DNA of 64,000 nt, taken from positions 658,748-722,747 of the forward strand of contig MU004242.1 of the NCBI GenBank assembly GCA_010405405.1, in the 5' to 3' direction. Of the stretch, positions 52,032 through 62,246 are shown in pieces (positions within the stretch are counted from its first letter, which is position 1; every line of letters starts with the position of its first letter). The DNA is from Microthyrium microscopicum (Eukaryota; Ascomycota; Dothideomycetes; Microthyriales; Microthyriaceae). The position numbers and the translations under genes were made by a program. The notes under the pieces were generated by a model. It was not told the DNA's origin. It saw only the letters and a list, made by a program, of their open reading frames with translations, and searched no databases.

Positions 52032-54746
52032 ATTCGTGTAGTGAGTACATTTTCGATCTCTGACTGGCCGAACTCTGCTGACTGGCATGATCAGGATATG
52101 TTACAAATATATCTCTTTGATGCAACAGGAAGTCTCCATTCCCTCCCCTGATAGACACGAGTTCTATGCTGAAATACAGCCGAATACATGCTTTGCAATG
52201 TCAAAATAGGTGATTTTGATGATAAGAAAAGACTTCCCGTAGTCCATCTTGCATTCAGGCACATTGATCTCTCCAGTGTAGGTACCAAGTGCAGCTCTAT
52301 ATTTGGAAATCCATGAGTCTGTATCTACTAGTCGTGAATAGACATTATCACCACTACATCTCTTACTGTTTAGCTCAAATTCGAAAGATCAGTGCTCGTT
52401 ACTTGGATTGTTGCCTCTGTCTCTTCTCTTCTTTGCGGCTTTATGGAGCCACAGAACCAGTATTAATCAGAGATAACGACATGATTAAAGCTGGAATAAT
52501 CTTCGAGACGGCATACCCACCCAGAAAATATCACTTGCATCATACACCGTGACTGAGGTGGGTCCGCCCTCAATCGGAATCCGGTTACAAGGATGAAGTA
52601 AAGAATCCATGAGGACAGTCATGGGGAAAAAGCAGTTCGTATTTGTTGGCGCTCTCTGATCAAATGAACTTATCTAAAGTCAAAATCGACCTTCAATACT
52701 TCGGGCTTTCCGAGCAATTTCTAAAGCCTAGAAATGTGGGAAAGGCTGCAAGCGCTGTACTAGATGCAAGAAGCATCTTCGAGAAAAGAAATCGACACTA
52801 ACCACGAATGCTTGAAGCAAGTTTTAGGATACGGTTTTACTATTCGCTGGTTATACGAGCATTCCTGGACATCTCGTAATAAAAACCTTGAAGTCTAGTC
52901 TAGCCATGGAAGCGATCCCAGGCATGTTGAGAAGGTCCGTCCTTGAAAACGGTTTCGAGCCGAGAACCCTTGTTGGAAATCATGTCTAGTCCTTCGTTCG
53001 CTCTGCTCCTGGGTTCTCCACATGTTCCCTGTCGAAAAGAAAAATCTGGACAGCAGATGTGACAGTTTGTGCTGCCAGATATGTTGTCAGTTTCAGAGGA
53101 ATTGGAGGACTACCTAGATCTTCTCATCTGATGTCTGGTCTCTTCTATTTGAGAACTCTCGCGAGTACCCATAGTGATTTTAGATCATTTTCTTGCTAAG
53201 ACTTCTCTAATATAACCCAAAGGTTGATGTGATGTGGCCACCAAAAGCATAAAACCTTGATGCCTTGTTTATTCTTCATACCACGCACTGTAGAGACATC
53301 ACTGGCTCAAGAATCTAGCAGAGCGAACTTGATGTCAAAGATCTGTTTGACTGCCGATTTACCTTAAGCAAGGCCTGTTGCTCCATGCAAATCTGGACGT
53401 TGAATGTCATGCCGCCAAGTCGCAAGCTAAGCTCGAGGTTTTGACAAGGACAAGCCCGAGACGATGAATTGTAAAAGTTTGCAGCCGCATTCACCTAGGA
53501 CCAAGATCATGCTTGGCTTTCCTGAGTGCCGGTACGGTGTGAACTCGAGATGTCGTTGCTATTACCAAAAAGAGTCTGGGAAGTGACGAGAATGGTCATA
53601 CATGATACCCTTGCCAGATCTGCGACCAGTCTTTGGTATCAACTACCCCACAGATCATCCAGTTGGGCCAATTTCTTTTTGATACTGGATCAGAAACACG
53701 ACTTAGTTCGTTTGGATATCGGTCTTGATCAGATGCGCTCATGTCTCCACTTGGTTGTTTAGAGAACTACTCTAGTGATATGCGCCAGATCATGAGCGCA
53801 GATCCTGTTGCAGAAGTCTAATTCTATAACCAACCACTCTCTGTCGGATAATTGCAATCTATAGGTACACCTTCCCGGTACCGGCTTTCTGGAGTTCTTT
53901 TTCTAGGGTGGTCCCAAGGACAGTTCGTATTTTCGGACGTCTGCCGTACCATGGAAAGGACGATGAGGCTATAGTCTATAAAGTGATCGACTTTGCATTT
54001 GCATCGAAGCATTGCTGCATTGACAACTCAAGCCTAGAATCACTGAGAAGCATATCATTTTCTATGCGCACTCCAATTACGAAATTTTGCATGGAGGTGC
54101 TATCTTCAGAACGAAAGTCCCATAAACTGAGAATAACTTAGTAAGGAAGGAAATTGGATCAATATCAACACGGCTAATCATGCTTTCCGGGCAACGATTA
54201 GGTAGGTAGTTGCCGAGTTGAATATGCTGATCTTTGTACACCAAGCACTAGGCCATAGACTCGAGAAATAGGTGTATATGGAAGGTATCCATGCCGATAA
54301 TCGGCTGACAGACAAGGTTACATACCTTCCTAGTAAGTTCCCTGTTGTGCCAAAACAACATGGCAAAAACTCACGACAGTGTCAGTGTTGGAGTAGTTGA
54401 CAACCTCGGGAGTTGAAGAACTATTCTAGGCTTTCAGGACTCCATGGGGCCCCTTCAGTAAAATCAAACGCTTGAATGATACAACTTCCCATACCCTAGT
54501 AATGATCTCTGCTCTACTGACAAGAGATATGCCGTGTCGGCAACGAAGTGAACAATTTAAGCTGGCATGATTTTCAAACTAATGAAAACATGGATTGGTA
54601 ACTCTGAACGAAAGAACAAGGAAGCGACAAGAGTCTCGAAAAGAATAGTATAAATATTGATGTACTGAAGGTCAGTTTGCAACTTTGGCAGCAATAATCC
54701 GATTACCATCAAGTTTACTTTACACACATACATTGGATAATTCAAA
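52032..54746. other. 2.7 kb interval without a recognisable gene
   Basis: Only short frames (up to about 87 codons) occur on either strand and none matches a known protein. Composition is like the surrounding unique DNA, not AT-rich like the 32-35 kb element. It may contain decayed coding sequence, but I could not identify any. Confidence 0.5.
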
Positions 54747-56136
54747 ATGCTCATACATAATATCTTCTTCTGCTTTTCGTTAGCATTGGCTTTACCGCAA
54801 AACGCAGGTGTGGATAACAAAGCATGCAAAAACCCCAGAATACGGAAAGAATGGTGAGTACACGTGCTCGACGAGGAGACGAAACTGACAACTGTGAGGC
54901 GTAAATTGACCGACCAAGAAAGAACAAACTACTTGGATGCCGTAGAATGTCTCTACAAAGCGCCTGCAAAGGGAGCCGATTTGTTTCCAGCAGCTCAAAC
55001 TCGCCACGATGTAAGCTGACCGTGTAAATCACTTTCAGATTACCACCTTTGATATCCTGCGATGCTTTTCTAGAGGTACAAGAATGACATTTCAGGCTGC
55101 AAATCAACGACGAACACTACGGCTACTATGATGCTTCTAGACTGACTATTTCTTAGGATTATAGTGCTTTGCACATAAATCGAACAACAGCGCCAGACGG
55201 ACTAACCAATTCGACTAGTCAGTCAACTCTTTAAGACTTTATTCAATTGAAGTAATACTGACAATAACAGACCGTGGACTTGTTGGGCCTGGAATACACT
55301 TTAACGGTGAGTTCAATTCCATTCCTTGAAAATGTTTTGTCTAAACTGTCCCAGGCGTGTTCTTGCCCTGGCACAGATACTTGATTTGGAATTTTGAAAA
55401 TACGCTTCGGGACGAATGCGGTTATAATGGCACCCAACCATATTGGGATTGGAGTAAGGATACGCCAGAGTACAACAGCAGCTTCGAAAAGTCACCCGTC
55501 TTCTTCGACGATGCATTTGGAGGGAATGGACCCGACCCCGTTGTGCCATCGCCACCAAGAGCACCAATAGAAGGTGGTTGCATCACGACAAGTCGCTTTG
55601 CACAGGTTCAAAACTCGGTTGGACCAGGATACAACTTGACGGAGCCTCATCCGCATTGTATACAGAGAAACTTCCAGGTGGACCTGGCTAATGGAGCACT
55701 GCAATGGGAGCTCAATGTATGGCCATTGTTGAGAATGACCAACTTCACCAACTTTACTCTCTCCTTCGACACAGATGCTGGTGGTGTTGGCACCATCAAC
55801 GGATTTGGTGTCCATGGTGGCGGTCACGGCGGCACCGGGGGTGAGCAAGCGAATGTTTGGTCATCTATCAACGATCCGATCTTTTTCATGCATCATGCAC
55901 AATTGGATAGAATCTGGTGGGTCTGGCAGACATATAAACCTGAAAACCTACACAAGTTTGGCGGACCTATATATCCAAATGGTACAGGTCAAATGACATT
56001 GGACTATCCTGTAGAGATGAGCGAAGTTGTTGCGCCAGCAGTACCAATTCGGAAGGTTATGGACACACTGAATCGCGATGGCCAAGGAATACTTTGTTAC
56101 GAATATGAGGACAATGGCGAAACATTGCCAAATTAG
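54747..56136 (+). CDS. Tyrosinase (type-3 copper monophenol oxidase), secreted
   Basis: Oxidises phenols to quinones with a coupled dicopper centre, as in melanin or defence chemistry. Five exons: 54747-54853, 54899-55010, 55157-55217, 55271-55306, 55355-56136, giving 365 aa. The start MLIHNIFFCFSLALALPQN is a signal peptide. The Cys-containing KACKNPRIRKEWRKLTDQER block is typical of short fungal tyrosinases. CuA histidines: DYSALH, GPGIHFNG, FLPWHRYLIW. CuB: GVHGGGHGG and DPIFFMHHAQLDRIWW. All six ligands are visible. Several N-glycosylation sites (NFTNFT, NGT) fit secretion. Intron 2 (146 bp) is long for this region. There is no long C-terminal extension, so it is the short form. Confidence 0.95.
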
Positions 56137-56773
56137 TTTGCGAGCTGACAGATTTTGGGTGCGCAAAAGTCATTGGGTGTCGACGTTTCGGTATATCTTT
56201 TCTTAATTAGCGATCAATTTAATGCATAACATGATGATACTTTCGGGTCCTGTAAAGAACTGGAGCAAACTCCCGTGTAGAACAGCATTGCTGAGTGAGG
56301 CTATAGGACAGCCAGGAAACCACAAAGTCAAGAGCCTTAAGTCGATAAGAATAGAGACAGCCTTGTCACACAACAGTAGGGCAAAATAAATGGCGTTCTC
56401 CCATTAACTCTAATGGCTGCCACCAACGCTCTTAAGCAAAAGGTGCTATATTCTCCAGTGTAGTCCATCAATCATTTCGATTCGAAACAACCTTTTGGCA
56501 AATAGAGCACTCGATAAGAGAGCGTAGCGTCTAGAAGCCAACGAGGCCATTGGGAGCGCGCCGTTGTCACTCTCAGCCTGATGGAATATCGGAGATTAAT
56601 CCGAAATAATCTCCGACAGGGATTGTCCTTGTCTCTTTCCTCGCTGCTCTGCAGATCCCTGCCACCTGGTTCAATGTTGTCAACCCTGTGACGCTGATGG
56701 CTTACCGTCTTGACTCTTGCTGCATTGCATACACAACTCCAAGTTGACCTTTCAACTCCTTCATCGTACGGTT
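56137..56773. promoter_or_regulatory. Intergenic region upstream of the Vps62-like gene
   Basis: About 640 bp with two copies of the recurring promoter word: GGCAAAATAAATGGCG at 56380-56395 and, reversed, GGCGCGCTCCCAAT at 56549-56562. The stretch after 56620 is CT-rich. Confidence 0.45.
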
Positions 56774-58450
56774 ATGGCCCGTCGCAAGTCTATTGTGTTA
56801 TCTCTAGATTATCCACCAACGATAATACCTAGATCGGTACATTCGACACTGTCGCCTGGTGCGACGACATCCTGAACAAGTACGTCTCCACCTTCCGCGT
56901 CGGCACGTTCATGCTAACTTCTTGGTTATCGTAGTGGCCCTTCAGCCTGGAATACCTCATCAGCTCCCTATGGGACCTAACCTCCCGTGGTCGCAAGAAG
57001 CTGCATTCGCTACTTCGTATACCCGTCCTCACAAGCCAACCTCCAAGCCGGCGCCTAAGTCGATTATCGTCGGGCAGGTCGATCAATCCGATGCACTCGC
57101 TACGACTCCGCAGACTAAGTCCGAAAGCGCTTTGTGTGCCTCTCAAGTGGTTGTATGGCTTCATAGCGTTGTAGCAGCGATCTGTAATATTCTTACGCTC
57201 AATGGCGTATTACTGCCAGGAAAGAAGCTCTCCGCAACCCCTTCACGTCCTCCAAAAACTGCTGGGTTTGGTGACCCATTCAATTTTCTCTTGAGAAACC
57301 ACACCTCTGGATCCAAGACAGACCCTTCCACATCGGACGACGATGAAAGGCGACTTCGTCATATTCCCGACTATGTGATAGAGTACGCGCCTTATTGCCA
57401 TCTATTTTCTACCGAGGAATACTGGCCAGGAATAATGCAGGAACATATTGATCATACCACTCCGTATGCTGGCTCTGACCCGGCTGGAGGAGACTATCGA
57501 GATTTGAATGAAGGCAATTTGGACAAACTGAATGATTTTGGGCCCAAAACTTACCTGCAGAGTAACGATGACCCTGAAAGCTATCCAGAGTGGTTAGGTG
57601 GGGAATCAAATATACCGGGTGAGTTACTAGGCCTAAGGAGCCGTAGGATTAAGAAGTTAAGATCATCAGGAGCACCGCATCGCTCGAGCGCACCTGCAGT
57701 TTTGGTTGTTGTTGATAAAGGGGAATACGTCGACGCATTTTGGTTCTTTTTCTACAGCTTTAACCTCGGCAATCAGGTGCTGGGTGTACGCTTTGGCAAT
57801 CACGTTGGTGATTGGGAGCATACTGCCATCCGCTTCAAAGATGGAAAGCCGGAGCATGTATTCTTCAGTGAGCATGAATGGGGTGCTGCATACCGGTGGG
57901 AAGACGTTGAAATGTATGACGATAAACGCGTAAGCTGTCCCCCTCTCCTTTTTCTTCTTCCTTCTTCATTCAGGCCTGACCCATATAGATGCTCACATAC
58001 TCCGGTTATGGAACCCACGCCATGTACCGCACTGCTGGCGTACATCATTACGTTCTCCCCTTTGGATTACTGCAAGATATTACAGACAAAGGCCCCTTGT
58101 GGGATCCTACTCTCAATCTCTATTCAGTCACATACGACCCCAGGACTGATATCGTAAGACCTGGTGATCTTACGCCAGACGTGCCGACTGGTTGGTTCGA
58201 CTTTGCGGGCCATTGGGGCGATAAGCAATACCCAATGGATGACCACCGTCAATATAGATTTGCTGGCGAGCTGCACTACGTGAGTGGGCCAACTGGACCG
58301 AAGTGGAAGAATTTGGCGAGGAAGGAAATTTGCGAGGGGTCGGGCGAATGCCATATTCAAGATGTGGCCTTGGATAATGTACCGCGAGTTTTCTCCCAGA
58401 CTGAGTGGGAATGGTTGAGAAGACGGCGGGAGCACAGATATGGAGTGTGA
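56774..58450 (+). CDS. Vps62-like protein (vacuolar protein sorting 62 family), N-terminus unresolved
   Basis: The body is clear from RLRHIPDYVIEYAPYCHLFSTEEYWPG (about 57345) to the stop at 58450: PEWLGGESNIPG, VDAFWFFFYSFNLG, FGNHVGDWEHTAIRF, HEWGAAYRWEDVEMYDDKR, then an intron 57930-57988 (GTAAGC...ATAG) and MLTYSGYGTHAMY. These are the marks of Vps62-related proteins, whose biochemical role is not known. The 5' part is unsettled. A strong intron fits at 56880-56934 (GTACGT, GCTAAC, GTAG), followed by WPFSLEYLISSLWDLTSRG, and two more introns (about 57149-57215 and 57271-57342) would join NPFTSSKNCWVW to RLRHIPDYV. The start ATG (MARRKS at 56774) is only a guess. Confidence 0.78.
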
Positions 58451-58622
58451 TCGCGCAATGTTTTTATAAACTGCGCTTGTAGATATTCATGCATTAAAAG
58501 ACATTCATTCCAATCATTTCATTGAGGTTGATGATCAGTCTTGCGTGAAACAAGATTCTTCTGTTCCAATCATGTACAATCGTACATGTTCAACAAGTCT
58601 ATCAGTTCTGTATATCGTCAGG

Positions 58623-59668
58623 TCATAGGGATAAGAAGACATGGCACGCGACCATAATCATCGCCAGAAATTTTGTATGCATCATATCAAGACCTAAGGA
58701 AGCTGCCTCAGAGCCCCGAGTTTTTGATGTCAGATTTACTCCGAAATCTTGAGCCATGAACGTGACATTCTCAGGCGCATAATAAGCCTCAGAGCCGAAT
58801 CCGATTACACCTAGCGATAGACTGGAGGCCAGCAAATTATTGTCCACCAAAGGTTTCAGAAGCTGAAGAAAGTCGATATGGGATGTCGAAACATTCGAAT
58901 TTGCAACCCATGAATACGTTGTCAAATTTCTGCTTCCACTAGAGGTACTACCACAGTACAGCGAGCTTGTCTGCGATTAGCAACCATATTGTAGAACAAC
59001 TGATGTATACACTTACAACGAAGTGTCACCAACAGTAACAGTCTGATTCTGACAAAGACCGCTCGAAAATCCAATAGGCTTCGGATCACCATACCTGCCA
59101 ACCCACACCATAACCTCATACTTTGCACTTGCATCGACTTGAGCAGCAGCTGGATCTTCATCCGCGAACATGTCCCATGCGACGTTTGAGACCATGCCCG
59201 TAATCCGGCTATCCAGGTCCTTGGCTGGCGCCGAGATCGACCATGATGCCGAGAGAGTGACAGCGCTGATGTCGGAAATGACTATCGGTAGCAGCTTGGG
59301 CTGGAACTTGACGTGCGGGTAGGAATGAACCGCGTTCCGATCACTGGGCCATTGCCAGGTGGCATTGAAAGCGGTGGAGTAGGAGTTTACCTGAAGATGT
59401 CAATAGTGCGCGTGATTTCACGCGTGAAGATGCGTACCGATATGCATTGGAAGCCTTGCGGAGTGGCATTCCAGGCGTTTGCGATGACTAAAATTCAATT
59501 AGCATGCTCTCTCTTAGACATGAACATTGGTATCATACAGATCAATTTGTTATTGTCAGAGGGAATGGAACCAGTTGGGGTGCAGATGGTGTTGTCGGGA
59601 TTGGGCACAGAAGCGGCATATGAGGCACAAAATAACAGAGCTCCCAAGTAAGGAAAGACCATGTGCAT
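58623..59668 (-). CDS. GH12-like glycoside hydrolase with probable GPI-anchor signal
   Basis: Starts MHMVFPYLGALLFCASYAAS (signal peptide). Exons: 59668-59539, 59487-59438, 59390-59017, 58970-58623, about 300 aa. Features fit family GH12 (xyloglucan/beta-1,4-glucan hydrolases): ATWQWPSD, HSYPHVKF, VSNVAWDMFADE, the first catalytic Glu in KYEVMVWVGRYG, and a probable second Glu in IGFGSEAYY. The C-terminus ends in a hydrophobic tail (FLAMIMVACHVFLSL) after small residues, as in GPI-anchored wall enzymes. The last junction is off by one: the donor at 59016 leaves phase 2, but the next exon fits only in phase 0 (TSSLYCGS). A single-base error or a lesion is possible. Confidence 0.8.
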
Positions 59669-60179
59669 ATTAGCACTGTACAAGGAAGAAGAATGTACCA
59701 AGTTCCTGGAAAGTTGAAGGGAAAAGTGATGTCTTATCAGGTTACCGTGCATGAGGCGCAGGGACTGAGATGCAATCGATCTAGAACCTTACGGTGAATT
59801 TGCCACGCCATGCAGGTGTTTTGGCGAACAGCAAAAACGAAGTTTTACAGAAGATTTTGCTTAAGTACATGAGCTTGCAAAAATCCCTAGCAGCTTCTAT
59901 TAATTCGTCGAATTAGTTCAGGTCAATAGCCGTGATCCTTATGGTTGACGAAGGCGGTATTAACAGGGTTCGGTCTCATGCTACTCTACACATGGAGCAG
60001 CTTTCCTAATAGGTAAGCCCTCGATTATAATGATACATTCAGTTGTACTAAATGGAATATGACAGCAGTGGCGGAGCCAGTAGAACATGCTTTATGAATA
60101 GGTGCTTGAAATTTCGACGAGTTGATCAATGTGCCCATCAATGGCGATGATGAAGCTTGAGCTGCGTGTTGGCTTAAAA
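59669..60179. other. Intergenic region, no gene seen
   Basis: About 510 bp between the start of the GH12-like gene and the 3' end of the F-box gene. It should hold the GH12-like promoter. Confidence 0.4.
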
Positions 60180-61619
60180 TCAGTCGTACTTGATGAAATC
60201 AAAGAGTAGCCTTCGATTGCTTTCGTGCCGTAACAGCTCAACTCCAGCTGTCACACAGGCTCTATCAAGTTCATTGATATCATCTGATGTATCTGCGTTC
60301 TCCCAAAGCCACTGAGAAACTATGAGATATTTCAAGCTGGGAAATTTCTTGTTCTTTCCACAATTATCCAAGAAGTATCGTAAAGCAGCTACGATGATAT
60401 CGAATTGCCTGTCATCTCCTAGATCATCACTATTGAGTTCCAGACGCTCCAGAGATACCGGAAGCACGTCTACGAAAGAACACTCTGGTGGGAGCCTATC
60501 TGTGTAATCCGAGTAGCTTGTCCTTCCAAATAGCACTTCGGACCCAATGTCTAGAAACTGGAGATTTTCCAGCGGGATCAAGCCTGACCCGATAGACTCC
60601 ATGGGCGCATCGTCTGTATGCACTTGACGCGACCACTTTGAGTTAATCGTGAGTTCTTGGAGAGACGTCGCATGTCGCGCGACTCCTTCTCCTATGGCTT
60701 TGCTGGTAAAATGGAATTCACGCCAGGGACCTGTATCATCCATTGTCAAGACCAGTTTGCGTAACGCTTTGCAGGCACCGAAAAGTAAGGTAATAGCCGG
60801 ATCATCGATGGCACAATTCATGAGGACAATACTCTCTACCGCACTGGAACCGTCGGCAGGGAATCGAGCGGCTTCTAAGCCTAGCACTGGTAGGCCATAG
60901 CCATAAAAGCCACGGAGATTAGGCAAGTGGAAGAAAATGGACACGTAGCTGATGTTTAAATAATTGTCGCCCCTGATCTTGGGCGATTGGTACATGATGA
61001 TCCTTTTGAGAAAGATGAACGGAGGTAGTTGAACATCACTGAGATGTAGGCTGGAATCGATGTTCTTCCGCTTGTTGATTTCTTTCACCGCATGTTCAAA
61101 AACCGAAAGAGTGTAGGACTGTAGGCTGTCGATGTTGAGCTCCAGTAATTGAATGCGGGGAATCAGTTCAAGGACCAAACTTAGCAGAGCATCTACTGCT
61201 TGCTCCGATGCAATCGCATTTATGATCTCAGCATATGTTGGTCCTGGGAACTGCTTGGCGATAGGAAATAACGGCCCCGCGATATCAGTAAGGCTTTTGT
61301 GGTGTATACCATCGTATTCGTCGGTAAATAGGGCAGCTTCTCGCACTCTGTTCTGTTGGCTTGGATTTTTGACAAGATGCTCGAGAAACGACGCCAGATA
61401 TTCGTTGGGACAATGTCCTGATACGTTCGACCATCGATAAGCCAGTAAAGGAGTGGCGAGCCTGTTAAAGAGTTTGCAAGTGAGAGACAAAGAAAGAAGA
61501 TTTACTGGTATGCATAAACTTGAGGGACGATAGTCTGGTTCTCTGTCTGCAGCGATCAGAGTGAATATATGTAAGAGAAGTTCTTCCGGTAGGTCGTCGA
61601 TGTTAAAGCCTTCACTCAT
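60180..61619 (-). CDS. F-box protein
   Basis: Single exon, 479 aa, start MSEGFNIDDLPEELLLHIF. The N-terminal F-box (DLPEELLLHIFTLI...LLSLSLTCKLFNRLATPLLAY) would bind Skp1 in an SCF ubiquitin ligase. The rest is leucine-rich and irregular (LLSLVLELIPRIQLLELNIDSL, ALRKLVLTMDD, SLQELTINSK, NLQFLDIGSE, SLERLELNSDD), like the degenerate LRR-type substrate-binding regions of fungal F-box proteins. The target is unknown. A TTG upstream in frame (61640) is not used as start, since an ATG is available at the F-box edge. Confidence 0.88.
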   Translation of the reverse strand: MSEGFNIDDLPEELLLHIFTLIAADREPDYRPSSLCIPVNLLSLSLTCKLFNRLATPLLAYRWSNVSGHCPNEYLASFLEHLVKNPSQQNRVREAALFTDEYDGIHHKSLTDIAGPLFPIAKQFPGPTYAEIINAIASEQAVDALLSLVLELIPRIQLLELNIDSLQSYTLSVFEHAVKEINKRKNIDSSLHLSDVQLPPFIFLKRIIMYQSPKIRGDNYLNISYVSIFFHLPNLRGFYGYGLPVLGLEAARFPADGSSAVESIVLMNCAIDDPAITLLFGACKALRKLVLTMDDTGPWREFHFTSKAIGEGVARHATSLQELTINSKWSRQVHTDDAPMESIGSGLIPLENLQFLDIGSEVLFGRTSYSDYTDRLPPECSFVDVLPVSLERLELNSDDLGDDRQFDIIVAALRYFLDNCGKNKKFPSLKYLIVSQWLWENADTSDDINELDRACVTAGVELLRHESNRRLLFDFIKYD

Positions 61620-62246
61620 GGTGGGGGTGTTGTCGAGCAAACTTCTTGTCTGTCCGCTCCAATGTGGTCAAAGACGATCAGGACTTGAATGAATGAGAGA
61701 GTCTGGAGATACGGTTGTGATAGGTGAGATAAAGGCATGCTGAGTTGAAGCAGGCGATCCATGACCCGCTCAGCACTGGCCAACTTCCCCCTGAAGGGGG
61801 GGGGGCGCTCCCCATAAATCGCAACCACCTTCTAAAAACATGACTTCTCATCTCCATCTCCGTCTCCTATACTCCGCCCCTCCTCGTCCTCTCAAACAAC
61901 GAAGATCATTACATACAGCACCTCAACAGCAACGACTCTGCCCCTGAGATCCTCGACGCGTTGAAAGACAATGCTGACGCTCGCGACATATGAAGCAATG
62001 AGATCGATTGATATCTAGGATGCCTATGCATTCAAGATGACACGTATCAATTCTTATGAAAGCGATATATGATACCTATCAAGCAGAGAATGACCACCCA
62101 ATATGATACTCAAATCAACCTCCCAACTCCCCGAGAACATTTACGTTCACAAATTTCAGATATTACCCGTCACCTGAGCCCAGAAGAGCCACCCGTAAGC
62201 AAAAACAACATAACAAATAAGTCACTCAGTCCCCATCGAAAAGCGT
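61620..62246. other. Intergenic region with a G run
   Basis: About 630 bp between the F-box gene start and the flotillin 3' end. A run of about 10 G residues lies at 61796-61805 and leads into GGCGCTCCCCATAAAT (61804-61819), which resembles the recurring promoter word. Nothing coding is seen. Confidence 0.45.
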
